Of a DNA stretch of 64,000 nt, positions 54,842-63,434 are shown piece after piece; position 1 is the first letter of the stretch, and the number at the start of each line of letters is the position of its first letter. A program made the position numbers and the translations under genes. A model generated the notes under the pieces. That model ran no database searches and was not told where the DNA came from. It saw nothing but the letters and a program-made list of their open reading frames with translations. Origin of the DNA: SW10 sp965657795 (GTDB lineage Bacteria; Verrucomicrobiota; Verrucomicrobiia; Verrucomicrobiales; Akkermansiaceae); NCBI GenBank assembly GCA_965657795.1, contig CBFHQJ010000011.1, positions 9,764-73,763 of the forward strand. Reading direction: 5' to 3'.

Positions 54842-55900
54842 TTAGGATCCCTCCTCAACCCGGAAGAAGAGTTTTGAAGCATTCTCAAGCCCTTCGGGCA
54901 ACGGAAGCGTCACGGTGATACTCGTATCGTCTTCAACATCTTCGTCAATGTCAGCTGTAATTCCATCATCAAGGTCGTTGACAACGTCATCGTTCAAATC
55001 CTCGGAGAATTTTACGACATAAAACGGAGCTCCAGATTTTGACCAAGTCAAAGTCACTTCATTCGTCTCGGCATTGAGGCTGATATCGGTAATGGCAAAA
55101 GGCAGATCAGGCTTGGCCGCGCCAGTTAAGACAGTCCCACCAAAGCGACCATTCGTTCCACCATCCCCATTGCCAATCCATATATATTCAATTTCATCAT
55201 AAACGCCATCGGTAACAAACTCAAACTCTGCGCAATAATACTCAGCTCTGTTTGCAGAGTCCTCATTGAGATGAGCCTCTTCGATCACGATGTCCGGGGC
55301 GTTGCCATTCGTATCTTTCAAGACAGCAGACAAACTTGGTCGTCCCCTGAAATCACCGTAAAAGACGTAAACAGTCCCGGAACCCAGTCCAGAGACGTCA
55401 ATCGTCGCTTTGATGTCGTTGAGAGAACCCCGATACCCGGGCCCCTGAAAATCTCTCTCGGTCACAGGGTTTAACAAATCAGGTCCCGGGTCGCTGGTGA
55501 CCCAAAGTTGTAGCTGGCGCTGAGCAAAGCCGTCAAAAGAAGTAGACTCAGTTGTATAAGAAATGAGGCCACTCCCGTCAGTCCTAACATCCTGGGTCAA
55601 TACATTATTTGCGCCCCCGCCTACCCAGGTCCAAGCTTCGACAGGGCCAGCAAAAGGCCGTTGGAAAGCAGGAGCCGGCTCGCCGCTGTTCGGAAGGTCG
55701 GCACAGAACGCCGCATAGCCCGCATTATTGGGATTTACTGAAACGTGGTAGGGCCCACCCTCACTCGTTGCCAAATCGTTCTGTTCAGAACCAATGGTTG
55801 CCTGAAAGCCAACCTCCAATGAGGCCGCTGAAGCCATTGAGATAAGGCCCGAAAGACCAAGAAGGCGGAGTGTCACATCCTGAATATTTTTCAGTTTCAT
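54842..55900 (-). CDS. Secreted protein sharing a domain with the giant CotH protein
   Basis: 352 residues, no named family recognised. Signal peptide LRLLGLSGLISMASAASLEV. Residues about 60-275 resemble residues 60-245 of the protein at 43199: both have a T(I/V)D(V/I)SGL-SG block, then a short aromatic FxxGxF region, an FxFxxDxxYDxIxY block and a GDxDG/GDGGTNGRF(G/M)G end (IEYIWIGNGDGG versus ITYTYTNGDTDG). The tail holds a fibronectin-like strand set and an acidic DLNDDVVNDLDDGITADID stretch, possibly calcium binding. It ends at a shared terminator. Likely exported; role unknown. Confidence 0.65.
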   Translation of the reverse strand: MKLKNIQDVTLRLLGLSGLISMASAASLEVGFQATIGSEQNDLATSEGGPYHVSVNPNNAGYAAFCADLPNSGEPAPAFQRPFAGPVEAWTWVGGGANNVLTQDVRTDGSGLISYTTESTSFDGFAQRQLQLWVTSDPGPDLLNPVTERDFQGPGYRGSLNDIKATIDVSGLGSGTVYVFYGDFRGRPSLSAVLKDTNGNAPDIVIEEAHLNEDSANRAEYYCAEFEFVTDGVYDEIEYIWIGNGDGGTNGRFGGTVLTGAAKPDLPFAITDISLNAETNEVTLTWSKSGAPFYVVKFSEDLNDDVVNDLDDGITADIDEDVEDDTSITVTLPLPEGLENASKLFFRVEEGS

Positions 55901-56066
55901 TTTATAAATATGGAGCGTTTGAGGTTAGCAACTCCGCCCAACTAACGTTACAGTCGGATCCTCGAAATTCAAAACAAATGAATCACGTAACACCCCGCCC
56001 GATCCGGAATTTCATTTTTCACGACTCGATTGGCCCTTCTCTTTTGTAATCTCCACCTTATTGCCG

Positions 56067-57257
56067 ATGAAAATCTTCGCCCTCCTTACTTCACTACCCC
56101 TTTTCCTCGGCGCCAAAGAACCTTGGATACGTCACACGATTGACAACACTTCGACGGGAGCGGACGGCGTTAGACTTGCCGACGTTAATAATGACGACCT
56201 CATGGACATCGCGACAGGCTGGGAGGAAGGCGGCGTAGTCCGGGCATATCTCCATCCCGGAAAAGATCAGGCTAAAATGAAGTGGCCCGCTGTCACTGTC
56301 GGCAAGGTTCGCTCGGCCGAGGATGCCGTCTTTGCTGATCTTGATGGCGACGGGAACCACGATGTCATTAGCTCTTGCGAGGGAGGAACCAAAACGATGT
56401 TCGTTCATTGGGCCCCCAATGAAGACGCCTCCTTCCTTGATTCCCAAAAGTGGACAACCGAGGCCATTCCGGCCACCGCCAAAAAGCAGTCGTGGATGTA
56501 TGCCCTCCCAAAATCCATCGACGGGAAAAATGGAATCGATCTCATCGTAAGCTCGAAGGGAAAGAACGGCAGTGTCGGCTGGCTTGAGATTCCTATGAAC
56601 GCCCGACAGGTTTCAGATTGGAAGTATCACAAACTTCAGGATGCCGGTTGGATCATGTCTCTCATCTCCATCGACATGAACAAGGACGGTAAGGAGGACA
56701 TTCTCATCAGTGACAGGCGCGGACCAAAGCGCGGAGTCTATTGGCTTGAATATCCCGGGCCTGAATCCGCCCGTAATTCTAAAAACTGGAAACGCCACGA
56801 GATCGGAGGGCAAGATCGCGAGATCAAATTCATCTCCCACGGCGATCTCGACCAAGATGGGCGAACCGATGTCATCGCTATCAATAAGACATCCATTATC
56901 TGGTTCCGCGCCACAAAATCAGGATGGCAGGAAAATGTCGCCGTGCTACCCGAAGGCGTCGGCGGCGGAAAGAGCGCGGTGGTTTTCGATGTGAACTCCG
57001 ACGGCAAGAATGACCTCGTCTTTAGTTGCGAGGGAGCCAAAGCGCCACTCTCGGGAACACGCTGGCTTTCCTTCAAGAACTCCCCTTTCGAAAAAGAATG
57101 GCAGAGCCACGAAATCGCTGGCCCACAGGGCCTCAAATACGATCGCCTCGTTCCCTATGACGTCGATGGTGATGGCGACCTCGATCTTCTCTGCTGCGAA
57201 GAGCGCGATCAACTCGGCGTCTTCTGGTATGAAAACCCTTTCGGACTCTCTCGTTGA
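56067..57257 (+). CDS. Secreted FG-GAP/VCBS beta-propeller protein
   Basis: 396 residues from the ATG at 56067 (MKIFALLTSLPLFLGAKE); a TTG two codons upstream is not needed. After the signal peptide come seven-blade-like repeats, each with a calcium motif of DxDxDGxxD type: DVNNDDLMDIATG, DLDGDGNHDVISS, DMNKDGKEDILIS, DLDQDGRTDVIAI, DVNSDGKNDLVFS and DVDGDGDLDLLCC. Such integrin-alpha-like propellers bind carbohydrate or protein partners. It is divergent from the gene at 54842 and converges on the hydrolase. Confidence 0.9.
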   Translation: MKIFALLTSLPLFLGAKEPWIRHTIDNTSTGADGVRLADVNNDDLMDIATGWEEGGVVRAYLHPGKDQAKMKWPAVTVGKVRSAEDAVFADLDGDGNHDVISSCEGGTKTMFVHWAPNEDASFLDSQKWTTEAIPATAKKQSWMYALPKSIDGKNGIDLIVSSKGKNGSVGWLEIPMNARQVSDWKYHKLQDAGWIMSLISIDMNKDGKEDILISDRRGPKRGVYWLEYPGPESARNSKNWKRHEIGGQDREIKFISHGDLDQDGRTDVIAINKTSIIWFRATKSGWQENVAVLPEGVGGGKSAVVFDVNSDGKNDLVFSCEGAKAPLSGTRWLSFKNSPFEKEWQSHEIAGPQGLKYDRLVPYDVDGDGDLDLLCCEERDQLGVFWYENPFGLSR

Positions 57258-57266
57258 ATTATCAGT

Positions 57267-58562
57267 CTAACGCTCCACCTCTCCTCGCCCCAAATCAATG
57301 AGCCGTGAGAAGAGATGCTCACCACCAACTCGAAGCCCACAGTGCTCATACTCGCTGGTATAAAAAGCTTTCATGTTGGGCACTGCCTCGACGGTTTCCC
57401 GCGAGAACTTCATATTCACAAACATGTCATCGGCATAAACGGCACACGCGACCGGCACGGCGTTTCGACTCAAGACCTCCGGATCATAAAGCGGGGGCCA
57501 ATCAGACTTCGCAGCCAAGATATTAGCAGCCTCTTTCATCCCTTTCAGCTCTGAGATTTCGTCAAACATCCACGGAAAGATCATCTCCCCATAAAACAAA
57601 AAATCTTCGTAATCATCGAAGTCAGGATACTGCTCCTTCTGAACCGCATCGCAAGCCCACCCGCTGGCTTCGCCTTGCGCATAGATCGCCTCATGGAGAA
57701 TGGCAAAGATGGGATTCGTGTCGAAGCGAATGGTCGCCTGCAAGCCCACCTTAAAAGTCTGGCTGATGATTTCTCGATCTCCCGCTTTCACAAAGGCCTC
57801 CTCAAGCAGGAAGTGAATCTCCTCCGACGTGTAGGCAAATCCAAATTTGATCCCAAGAGTCTGCACCATGCGCGGCGTGATTCGATCACCGTTGGGAAAG
57901 AAAACCTCATTTTCTTCCAAGTACTTTGCCAGCTTTGCCACCCGAGCCTTATCCATCGGAAATTTCTCAAAATACTTCCGATTCCTCTCCTCTACAAAAG
58001 GAAATGTTCCCTCGTAAATCTCTCTCGCGTTTCGATTGAGGCCGGGCACTCCTCCGAAGATAAAGCACTCTTTCAAACCTTCCGGATGAAGGCTCAAGTA
58101 GGTCATAGTACACCAGCCTCCGTAGCTTTGCCCAATCGTGGACCAAGGCACACCCGGGCTCATTTGCGAACGAATCAATTCCGCATCCCGCACGATATTA
58201 TCCTGCCGGAAGTGCGTGAGATATGCCGCCTGAGCTGCGGCATCACCCTCCATCGCCAAAGTCTGATGGTCCACCGGAGAGCTCAAGCCGTTGCCGCGTG
58301 TGTCGTACATCAGAACCCGAAATTCGGTGAGCGCACGCTTCAACCATCCTGTCTTCTGAATCGGAATGGGAGCCCGAAAACCCGGACCACCTTGCAGAAA
58401 AATCAAGAAGGGCTTCTCCTTGCTCTTCGGATCAAGGTCGCGCACTTCCCGCACGAAAAGATCGATCTGCCTTCCTTCGGGATTACCGTGATCCAGAGGT
58501 GCTTGAAAAGTGTGATCAATCAGCTCAAGGCCGGGGATTCGATAAGGTTCTGACGAATTCAT
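57267..58562 (-). CDS. Alpha/beta hydrolase, proline iminopeptidase (S33) type
   Basis: 431 residues, no signal peptide. The fold is clear: oxyanion region FLQGGPGFRAPIP, then YDTRGNGLSS, and the nucleophile elbow GQSYGGWCT with Ser near residue 145. A lid domain follows and a C-terminal His region is near EYEHCGLRVGG, matching the S33 peptidase layout (TAP-like tail). These enzymes free N-terminal proline or act as esterases; the substrate is not assigned. The stop lies close to the sulfatase gene start on the same strand (4-base gap to 58567). Confidence 0.87.
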   Translation of the reverse strand: MNSSEPYRIPGLELIDHTFQAPLDHGNPEGRQIDLFVREVRDLDPKSKEKPFLIFLQGGPGFRAPIPIQKTGWLKRALTEFRVLMYDTRGNGLSSPVDHQTLAMEGDAAAQAAYLTHFRQDNIVRDAELIRSQMSPGVPWSTIGQSYGGWCTMTYLSLHPEGLKECFIFGGVPGLNRNAREIYEGTFPFVEERNRKYFEKFPMDKARVAKLAKYLEENEVFFPNGDRITPRMVQTLGIKFGFAYTSEEIHFLLEEAFVKAGDREIISQTFKVGLQATIRFDTNPIFAILHEAIYAQGEASGWACDAVQKEQYPDFDDYEDFLFYGEMIFPWMFDEISELKGMKEAANILAAKSDWPPLYDPEVLSRNAVPVACAVYADDMFVNMKFSRETVEAVPNMKAFYTSEYEHCGLRVGGEHLFSRLIDLGRGEVER

Positions 58563-58566
58563 GATT

Positions 58567-59940
58567 TTAGTTTTCCTTGGGAACGAAGGGCATCTTGGCC
58601 CCCGACTCCTTGAGCCATTGAGTGAGCTCGGCCTTCAGCTCGGCCGCCAATTTTGGCTTCGATCCGGAGAGATCATTTTTTTCGCCTTGATCCGTGACGA
58701 CATCATAAAGCTCGATGGAATCATCGTCATAAAAATGGATGAGCTTATAATCCCCTCGCCTTACCACTCCTCCCAGACGGTTCCTCTTGTGGAACGCGTA
58801 GTTCGGATAGTGGAAGAAGAGCGACTTCCTCTTCAATCCGGCATCTCCCTTCAAAATTGGAACCAAACTCTCTCCATCGAGGGCCATCCCGAGCTTCGGT
58901 TTCAATCCCGCCACCTCAAGAAGAGTTGGGAAAGTATCCGTGGTAATGATAGGCGTATCAGAAGTGGAACCCGGCTTGATCTTCCCCGGCCAACGAATCG
59001 CCCAAGGAACCCGAATCCCGCCTTCATAAAGATGTCCTTTGTTCGCTCGCAATGGTCCATTGCCAAACAAAGAGCCATTGTCCGAGGTAAAGATCACGAT
59101 GGTGTTCTGGGCCAAGCCCAGATCATCGAGCGATTTCAAAACCCGTCCAATTGAACGATCCATTCCCTCGATCATAGCCGCATAAGGCGCATTCTCCACC
59201 GGGCGTTTCTTATACTTCGCAATCAAATCCTCCGGTGCCTCGATTGGGTAGTGAACCGAGTAATTCCAAAACGTCAGGAAAAAGGGTCCTTCTTTTTGCT
59301 TTTCAATAAAGTCGATGCACTCCGTTGCCAGACGATCAGGAAGATACTCCCCTTCCGGACCTTCCTCCAAAGTCGGGATTTTATAAGGCGCAAAATAAGT
59401 CGGAGGGCCTCCGCGGTCATAGCCACCGATGTTCACATCGAATCCCTGTGATTTCGGACGCAAGCCGGGTTCGAACTTCTCTCCCGCTTCGTTCTTCCCT
59501 TTGCGATGAGACAAGTGCCACTTCCCCACAAATCCAGTCGCGTAGCCGGCTTCATTTTTCAACCTCTCTGCCAAAGTTTCAGCTTCAAGCGGCAGGTATG
59601 TGAGTTTCTCAGCGCCTGCCTGCGTCCGCCCTTCCGGCACCATACCTTCTTTAAATCCCGGAGCATGATTGGTGATTGCCAATCGCGCCGGAGACATCCC
59701 CGTCATCATGGCCGCCCGCGTGGGTGTGCAGACCGGAGCGGCCGCATAGCCGTGCGGAAAAAGCATCCCCTGCTTCACAAAGCGATCCAGATTTGGAGTA
59801 TCAAGATGCTTGTTCCCATTAAAGTGAACATCATACCAACCAAGATCATCCGCCATGATCAACAAAATGTTCGGCGGCTTCTCCGCTTTCGAAACAAGCG
59901 TCGTGCACAGCAGGGTTAACAAAGTCAGTCTCAATTTCAT
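58567..59940 (-). CDS. Secreted sulfatase (type I), second copy
   Basis: 457 residues from the ATG at 59940 (MKLRLTLLTLLCTTLVSKAE, signal peptide); the frame to 60072 carries no family sequence. PNILLIMADDLGWYDVHFN starts the catalytic core, and the CxPxR motif CTPTR begins at Cys71. GFVGKWHLSHR, then TSDNGSLFGNGPLRANKGH near residue 300, complete the metal site. It is closest in style to arylsulfatase A-like proteins of polysaccharide-degrading bacteria. It probably shares a transcript with the hydrolase downstream and is divergent from the interrupted redoxin gene. Confidence 0.93.
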   Translation of the reverse strand: MKLRLTLLTLLCTTLVSKAEKPPNILLIMADDLGWYDVHFNGNKHLDTPNLDRFVKQGMLFPHGYAAAPVCTPTRAAMMTGMSPARLAITNHAPGFKEGMVPEGRTQAGAEKLTYLPLEAETLAERLKNEAGYATGFVGKWHLSHRKGKNEAGEKFEPGLRPKSQGFDVNIGGYDRGGPPTYFAPYKIPTLEEGPEGEYLPDRLATECIDFIEKQKEGPFFLTFWNYSVHYPIEAPEDLIAKYKKRPVENAPYAAMIEGMDRSIGRVLKSLDDLGLAQNTIVIFTSDNGSLFGNGPLRANKGHLYEGGIRVPWAIRWPGKIKPGSTSDTPIITTDTFPTLLEVAGLKPKLGMALDGESLVPILKGDAGLKRKSLFFHYPNYAFHKRNRLGGVVRRGDYKLIHFYDDDSIELYDVVTDQGEKNDLSGSKPKLAAELKAELTQWLKESGAKMPFVPKEN

Positions 59941-60077
59941 TGCTTCAAAGTTTGGCGGTTCCGATTCAGATGACCAGCAAATCTCCAACTCACTGTGATT
60001 CAACCCTACCCCGAAGCGGCGCAGGCTTTCCCGCTCCAATGATTGAATGAAGCTACAATTGCTGCTATCCAATAAGC

Positions 60078-60737
60078 ATGCCTCGACTCCTTCTCCTCCT
60101 GTGCTTTATGACAGCCAACCTCCTCGCAGGACCGGGAGAGAAAGGTCGCCCCAATATCATCCCAACTTTCGAATCATGGAACTTCGATGGCAAGTTTGCT
60201 GATCTCGCCTTCAACGACCTCGATGGTTCAACCCAAAAACTGCGATCACTGTAGAGTAAGAAGCCAGTGCTCATCGTTCATAGCTCTCTGACCTGCCCTG
60301 TCTCGCGAGACAATTGCCCGCACGTTGATCAAATCAAAAAAGACTATGGCGACAAAATCGAAGTTGTCGTGCTTTACACGACTGAGGCTCACCCCATCGG
60401 CAGTCCCTCGCCCTGCAGCGAAGGCGGTAATCGGGAATGGATTACCGAGCGTAATCTCATTGAGAAAGTCCTCGTCGATGAACCCAAGACGATTGAGGAC
60501 CGTCTTCAACGAGCCCGCGAATACCAAGAAAAACAGGATATCAAATCCCGCCTCATCGTTGACAACATGAACAACGAAATTTGGAAAGTATTTGGTGGAG
60601 GTCCGAATACTGGCGTCTTGATCGGACGAGATGGCAAGGTTTCTGAAAGGCAAGGTTGGCTTCGACCATCCAAAATGGCTGGAAAAATTCGGAACTACTT
60701 TGCAGATCTTGAGAGAGACCAAATCAATATTAAGTAA
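60078..60737 (+). pseudogene. Deiodinase-like thioredoxin-fold gene with in-frame TAG
   Basis: Continuous frame of 219 codons with one stop: ATG at 60078, TAG at 60252-60254 after residue 58, then 160 codons to a TAA at 60735. The N-part has a signal peptide (LLLLLCFMTANLLAG) and LAFNDLDGSTQKLRSL. The C-part continues without a break (SKKPVLIVHSSLTCPVSRDN) with the redox Cys pair, and VVLYTTEAHPIGSPSP carries the EAHP signature of iodothyronine-deiodinase-like redoxins. The only downstream start is a GTG at 60267, which would lose export and part of the fold. A true nonsense mutation, readthrough or base-call error are all possible. Confidence 0.6.
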
Positions 60738-60776
60738 AAAGAGACCGCGCTGGAACACGGTCATTGGAAACTCACC

Positions 60777-62213
60777 GTGACTCAATTGGAAGAGATTGCT
60801 GAAGACACTCCCGAAGTTGTTCCCTACCACCTGAGAAACAAAGGCGCATTGGAAGACCAAACCCTCCTTCACTTGGCCGTCTTCGGTCAAAAGCTGGATC
60901 TCGCCAAAAAACTTCTCTCGCTGGGTGCCAATCCAGAAGCGCGGGATTCAGACGGCCTCACCCCTTTTCATTATGCTCTTCTTCTTGAAAAGCCCATGTC
61001 CGAGAAAGCGCCTTTTCTTGAACTATTGGTGAATCACCCCACATCGCGAAAAAATCGATCCGACTGGCTTGAAGCGCCCATGCATTTTGCAGTTCAATCA
61101 GGATCTCTCCCAACGGTTCGGTTCCTCACTGAAAGGGGATTTCCGCATGATTCATACTCAGTTGATGGTCTCTCACCGCTTCACGAGGCTCTCTTCCTTG
61201 GCAATCTTGAGGTCGCCAAGCTTCTGCTTTCAGAAGGTGCCGCAAAAGATCTTTTTGCTGCGGCCGGTCTTGGTGACCTTAAAACTGTGCAGCGCTTCCT
61301 CTCTCTTTAGCCAAAGGAATGGTCGTCCTTTCAAGGATACTCCGGAAGATCTCCTCTGATCTATGCCGCTATTGGAGGCCATCTTGAGATGGTCCAGTTT
61401 CTTCTTTCACAACAAACCAAAGAACTCAAATTCTCCAACACCCAACTGCTCGCATCTCTTAAAGAATGCAACCGTCATGGCCATCTTGACTCGGGGATCG
61501 CAATTTCAAAATATTCACTCCCGCCCGATGGAGGAAATACGAGGCAGCGTGACAATCCCCTGATCCCACAGGCACCTCCTCCGGAAAGATGCGATTTCAG
61601 ATATGACCAACCCACCTTCCACTTAATCGCCCAAGAAAATCACGCGGAACTCATGGAAGCCCTCATTGATAGAGGATGGGATATTGAAGCTCTTGATTTG
61701 GACGAAAGGACAGCCCTCCACGTTGCCTCCGAGCATGGTAATTTGGAAGTGATGAACCTCCTGATTCAATCTGGAGCCGACCTAAACGCCCGCGCCGGCA
61801 AAGCCCAGCCAGCACCATGTGGACCAAATTTTGGAATACGCTCCAACTTAACGCCTCTCCACCTCGCTGTTATGAATCGGAATCCAAAAGCCGTCCGGCT
61901 CCTGCTTCAAAAAAAAGCCAACGTAGAGGCCTTGGACACTAATCAAAATACGCCGATCAGATATACCTTGCCATACTACCCTGGAACTAAGATGTCCGCG
62001 AAAGAGCTGAAAGAGTCGAAAGCAATTATAAAAGTCTTTCACGATTGTGGAATCACCTCAGATACCCCTGTTGGACACGGTAAAACATTCCTCGAACTTC
62101 TCGAGGAATGGGTCGAAAGAAAAGAACCCATCGACGGAACGCTCAAAACGGTCCGCAAGAAGCGCTTCAGCCCCGAGATGCTCGATTACGTCAACGAACT
62201 CAAAAAAAAGTGA
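60777..62213 (+). pseudogene. Ankyrin-repeat gene with in-frame TAG
   Basis: GTG at 60777, 177 codons, TAG at 61308-61310, then 300 more codons in the same frame to TGA at 62211. Ankyrin units appear on both sides: TLLHLAVFGQKLDLAKKLLS, DGLTPFHYALLLEKP and DGLSPLHEALFLGNLEVAKL before; SGRSPLIYAAIGGHLEMVQF, RTALHVASEHGNLEVMNLL and LTPLHLAVMNRNPKAVRLL after. The stop falls inside one unit: GDLKTVQRFLSL, then TAG, then PKEWSSFQGYSGRSPLIYAA. The second part has only a GTG/ATG restart near 61389 with poor context. No signal peptide; the protein would be cytoplasmic. Confidence 0.6.
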
Positions 62214-62283
62214 GCCTTCGAGGACTGACAAGCTGACAAATCCATTGACCCGCGCCCCAGACTCCCGTACCTATCGCGGCCTT

Positions 62284-63400
62284 ATGGAAAACGAAAACGT
62301 CGCTGACCTCCTGGCGATCGACACCAGCTCGCTCGAGAGCCGTTTGTCGGAACTCAGGAGGTATCTTTGACATCCCGCTCCTCACCCAGAAGATCGAGGA
62401 ACTCGAGGTTAAAGCTTCCAACCCCGATTTTTGGAACAACCAGGAACAAGCCCGCGAAGTCCTGGCCGAAACCAAGCTCCACAAGGACAAGCTCGACCCC
62501 TTCCTGAAGTTCGAGGAAGACTTTCAAAATCTCACTTCCGGCATCGAACTCGCCAAGGAGTTCGATGACATCGATTCCGCCCGCGAAGCTCGTGCCACCT
62601 TTGACAAGCTTGGCAAAGATCTCGAATCATTCGAACTCATCACTCTTCTGGATTCTCCTTCCGATTCCAAAAACGCCTATATGACCATCCAGGCCGGAGC
62701 CGGTGGCACCGAAGCATGCGATTGGGCCGGTATGCTTTACCGCATGTACAACCGTTGGGCGGACCAAAAAGATTTCAAAGTCACCGTCACCGACTATCAG
62801 GATGGCGAAGAAGCCGGCATCTCCTCCGCCTCTCTCAAAATCGAAGGCCCCTACGCTTACGGTTACCTCAAGGCCGAACGCGGCGTCCACCGACTTGTCC
62901 GCATCTCGCCGTTCGACTCGGCCGGTAAGCGACACACCTCTTTTGCCTCAATCGACGTCACCCCGGAGATCGACGACACCATCGAGATCGACATCCCCGA
63001 CTCCGACGTCGAAATCTCCACAGCCCGCTCCGGCGGCAAAGGCGGCCAGAACGTTAACAAGGTTGAGACCGCCGTCATGATGAAGCACCTTCCAACCGGC
63101 ATCGTGATCCGCTCCACCCAGGAGCGATCCCAGCTCCGCAACCGCGAAGTCGCTTGGGAAACCTTACGGGCCAAACTTTATCAAATCGAGGAGGACAAGC
63201 AGAAGGCCGAGGCCGACCGCGCCTACTCCGACAAAGGAGAAATCGGCTGGGGCAGCCAAATTCGGTCCTACGTTTTCCAGCCTTACCAGATGGTCAAGGA
63301 CCTCCGCACCGGCGAAGAGTCAGGTAACATCCAAAACATCATGGACGGCGCCATCGACCCCTTCATCGAAGCCATGCTCCGCGGCCAAAAACGCGATTAA
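62284..63400 (+). CDS. prfB: Peptide chain release factor 2, with programmed frameshift
   Basis: 371 residues after a +1 shift: 28 codons from the ATG at 62284, then the TGA at 62368 is bypassed and reading resumes at GAC (62369). RF2 ends translation at UGA and UAA. The tripeptide anticodon-like motif SPF is in LVRISPFDSAGKR, and the GGQ catalytic loop in ARSGGKGGQNVNKVETAV. The middle domain starts AYMTIQAGAGGTEACDWA. The gene looks intact and conserved, which argues that the region is not wholly decaying. Confidence 0.96.
62356..62371 (+). promoter_or_regulatory. prfB +1 programmed frameshift site
   Basis: AGGAGG (62356-62361) acts as an internal Shine-Dalgarno, then TAT, then the slippery CTT TGA C (62365-62371). 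E. coli prfB has AGGGGG TAT CTT TGA C with identical spacing. When RF2 is scarce the ribosome pauses at UGA and slips forward one base, so RF2 controls its own level. Confidence 0.95.
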
Positions 63401-63434
63401 ACGGAAACGGAGAGCTCTCTCCAGCGAGCCTGGT

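Noticed and set aside
61305..61359. Programmed +1 frameshift at CTT TAG C in the ankyrin gene, by likeness to prfB CTT TGA C
   Set aside because: The +1 frame closes after 16 codons at 61357-61359, while ankyrin sequence continues in the original frame.
60078..62213. General reassignment of TAG to an amino acid
   Set aside because: TAG ends guaB, mutY, the TPR gene and the first tolQ/exbB at the expected C-termini, so TAG is a normal stop in this genome.
62284..62370. prfB as a broken gene
   Set aside because: The break matches the known autoregulatory frameshift signal exactly and the rest of RF2 is intact.
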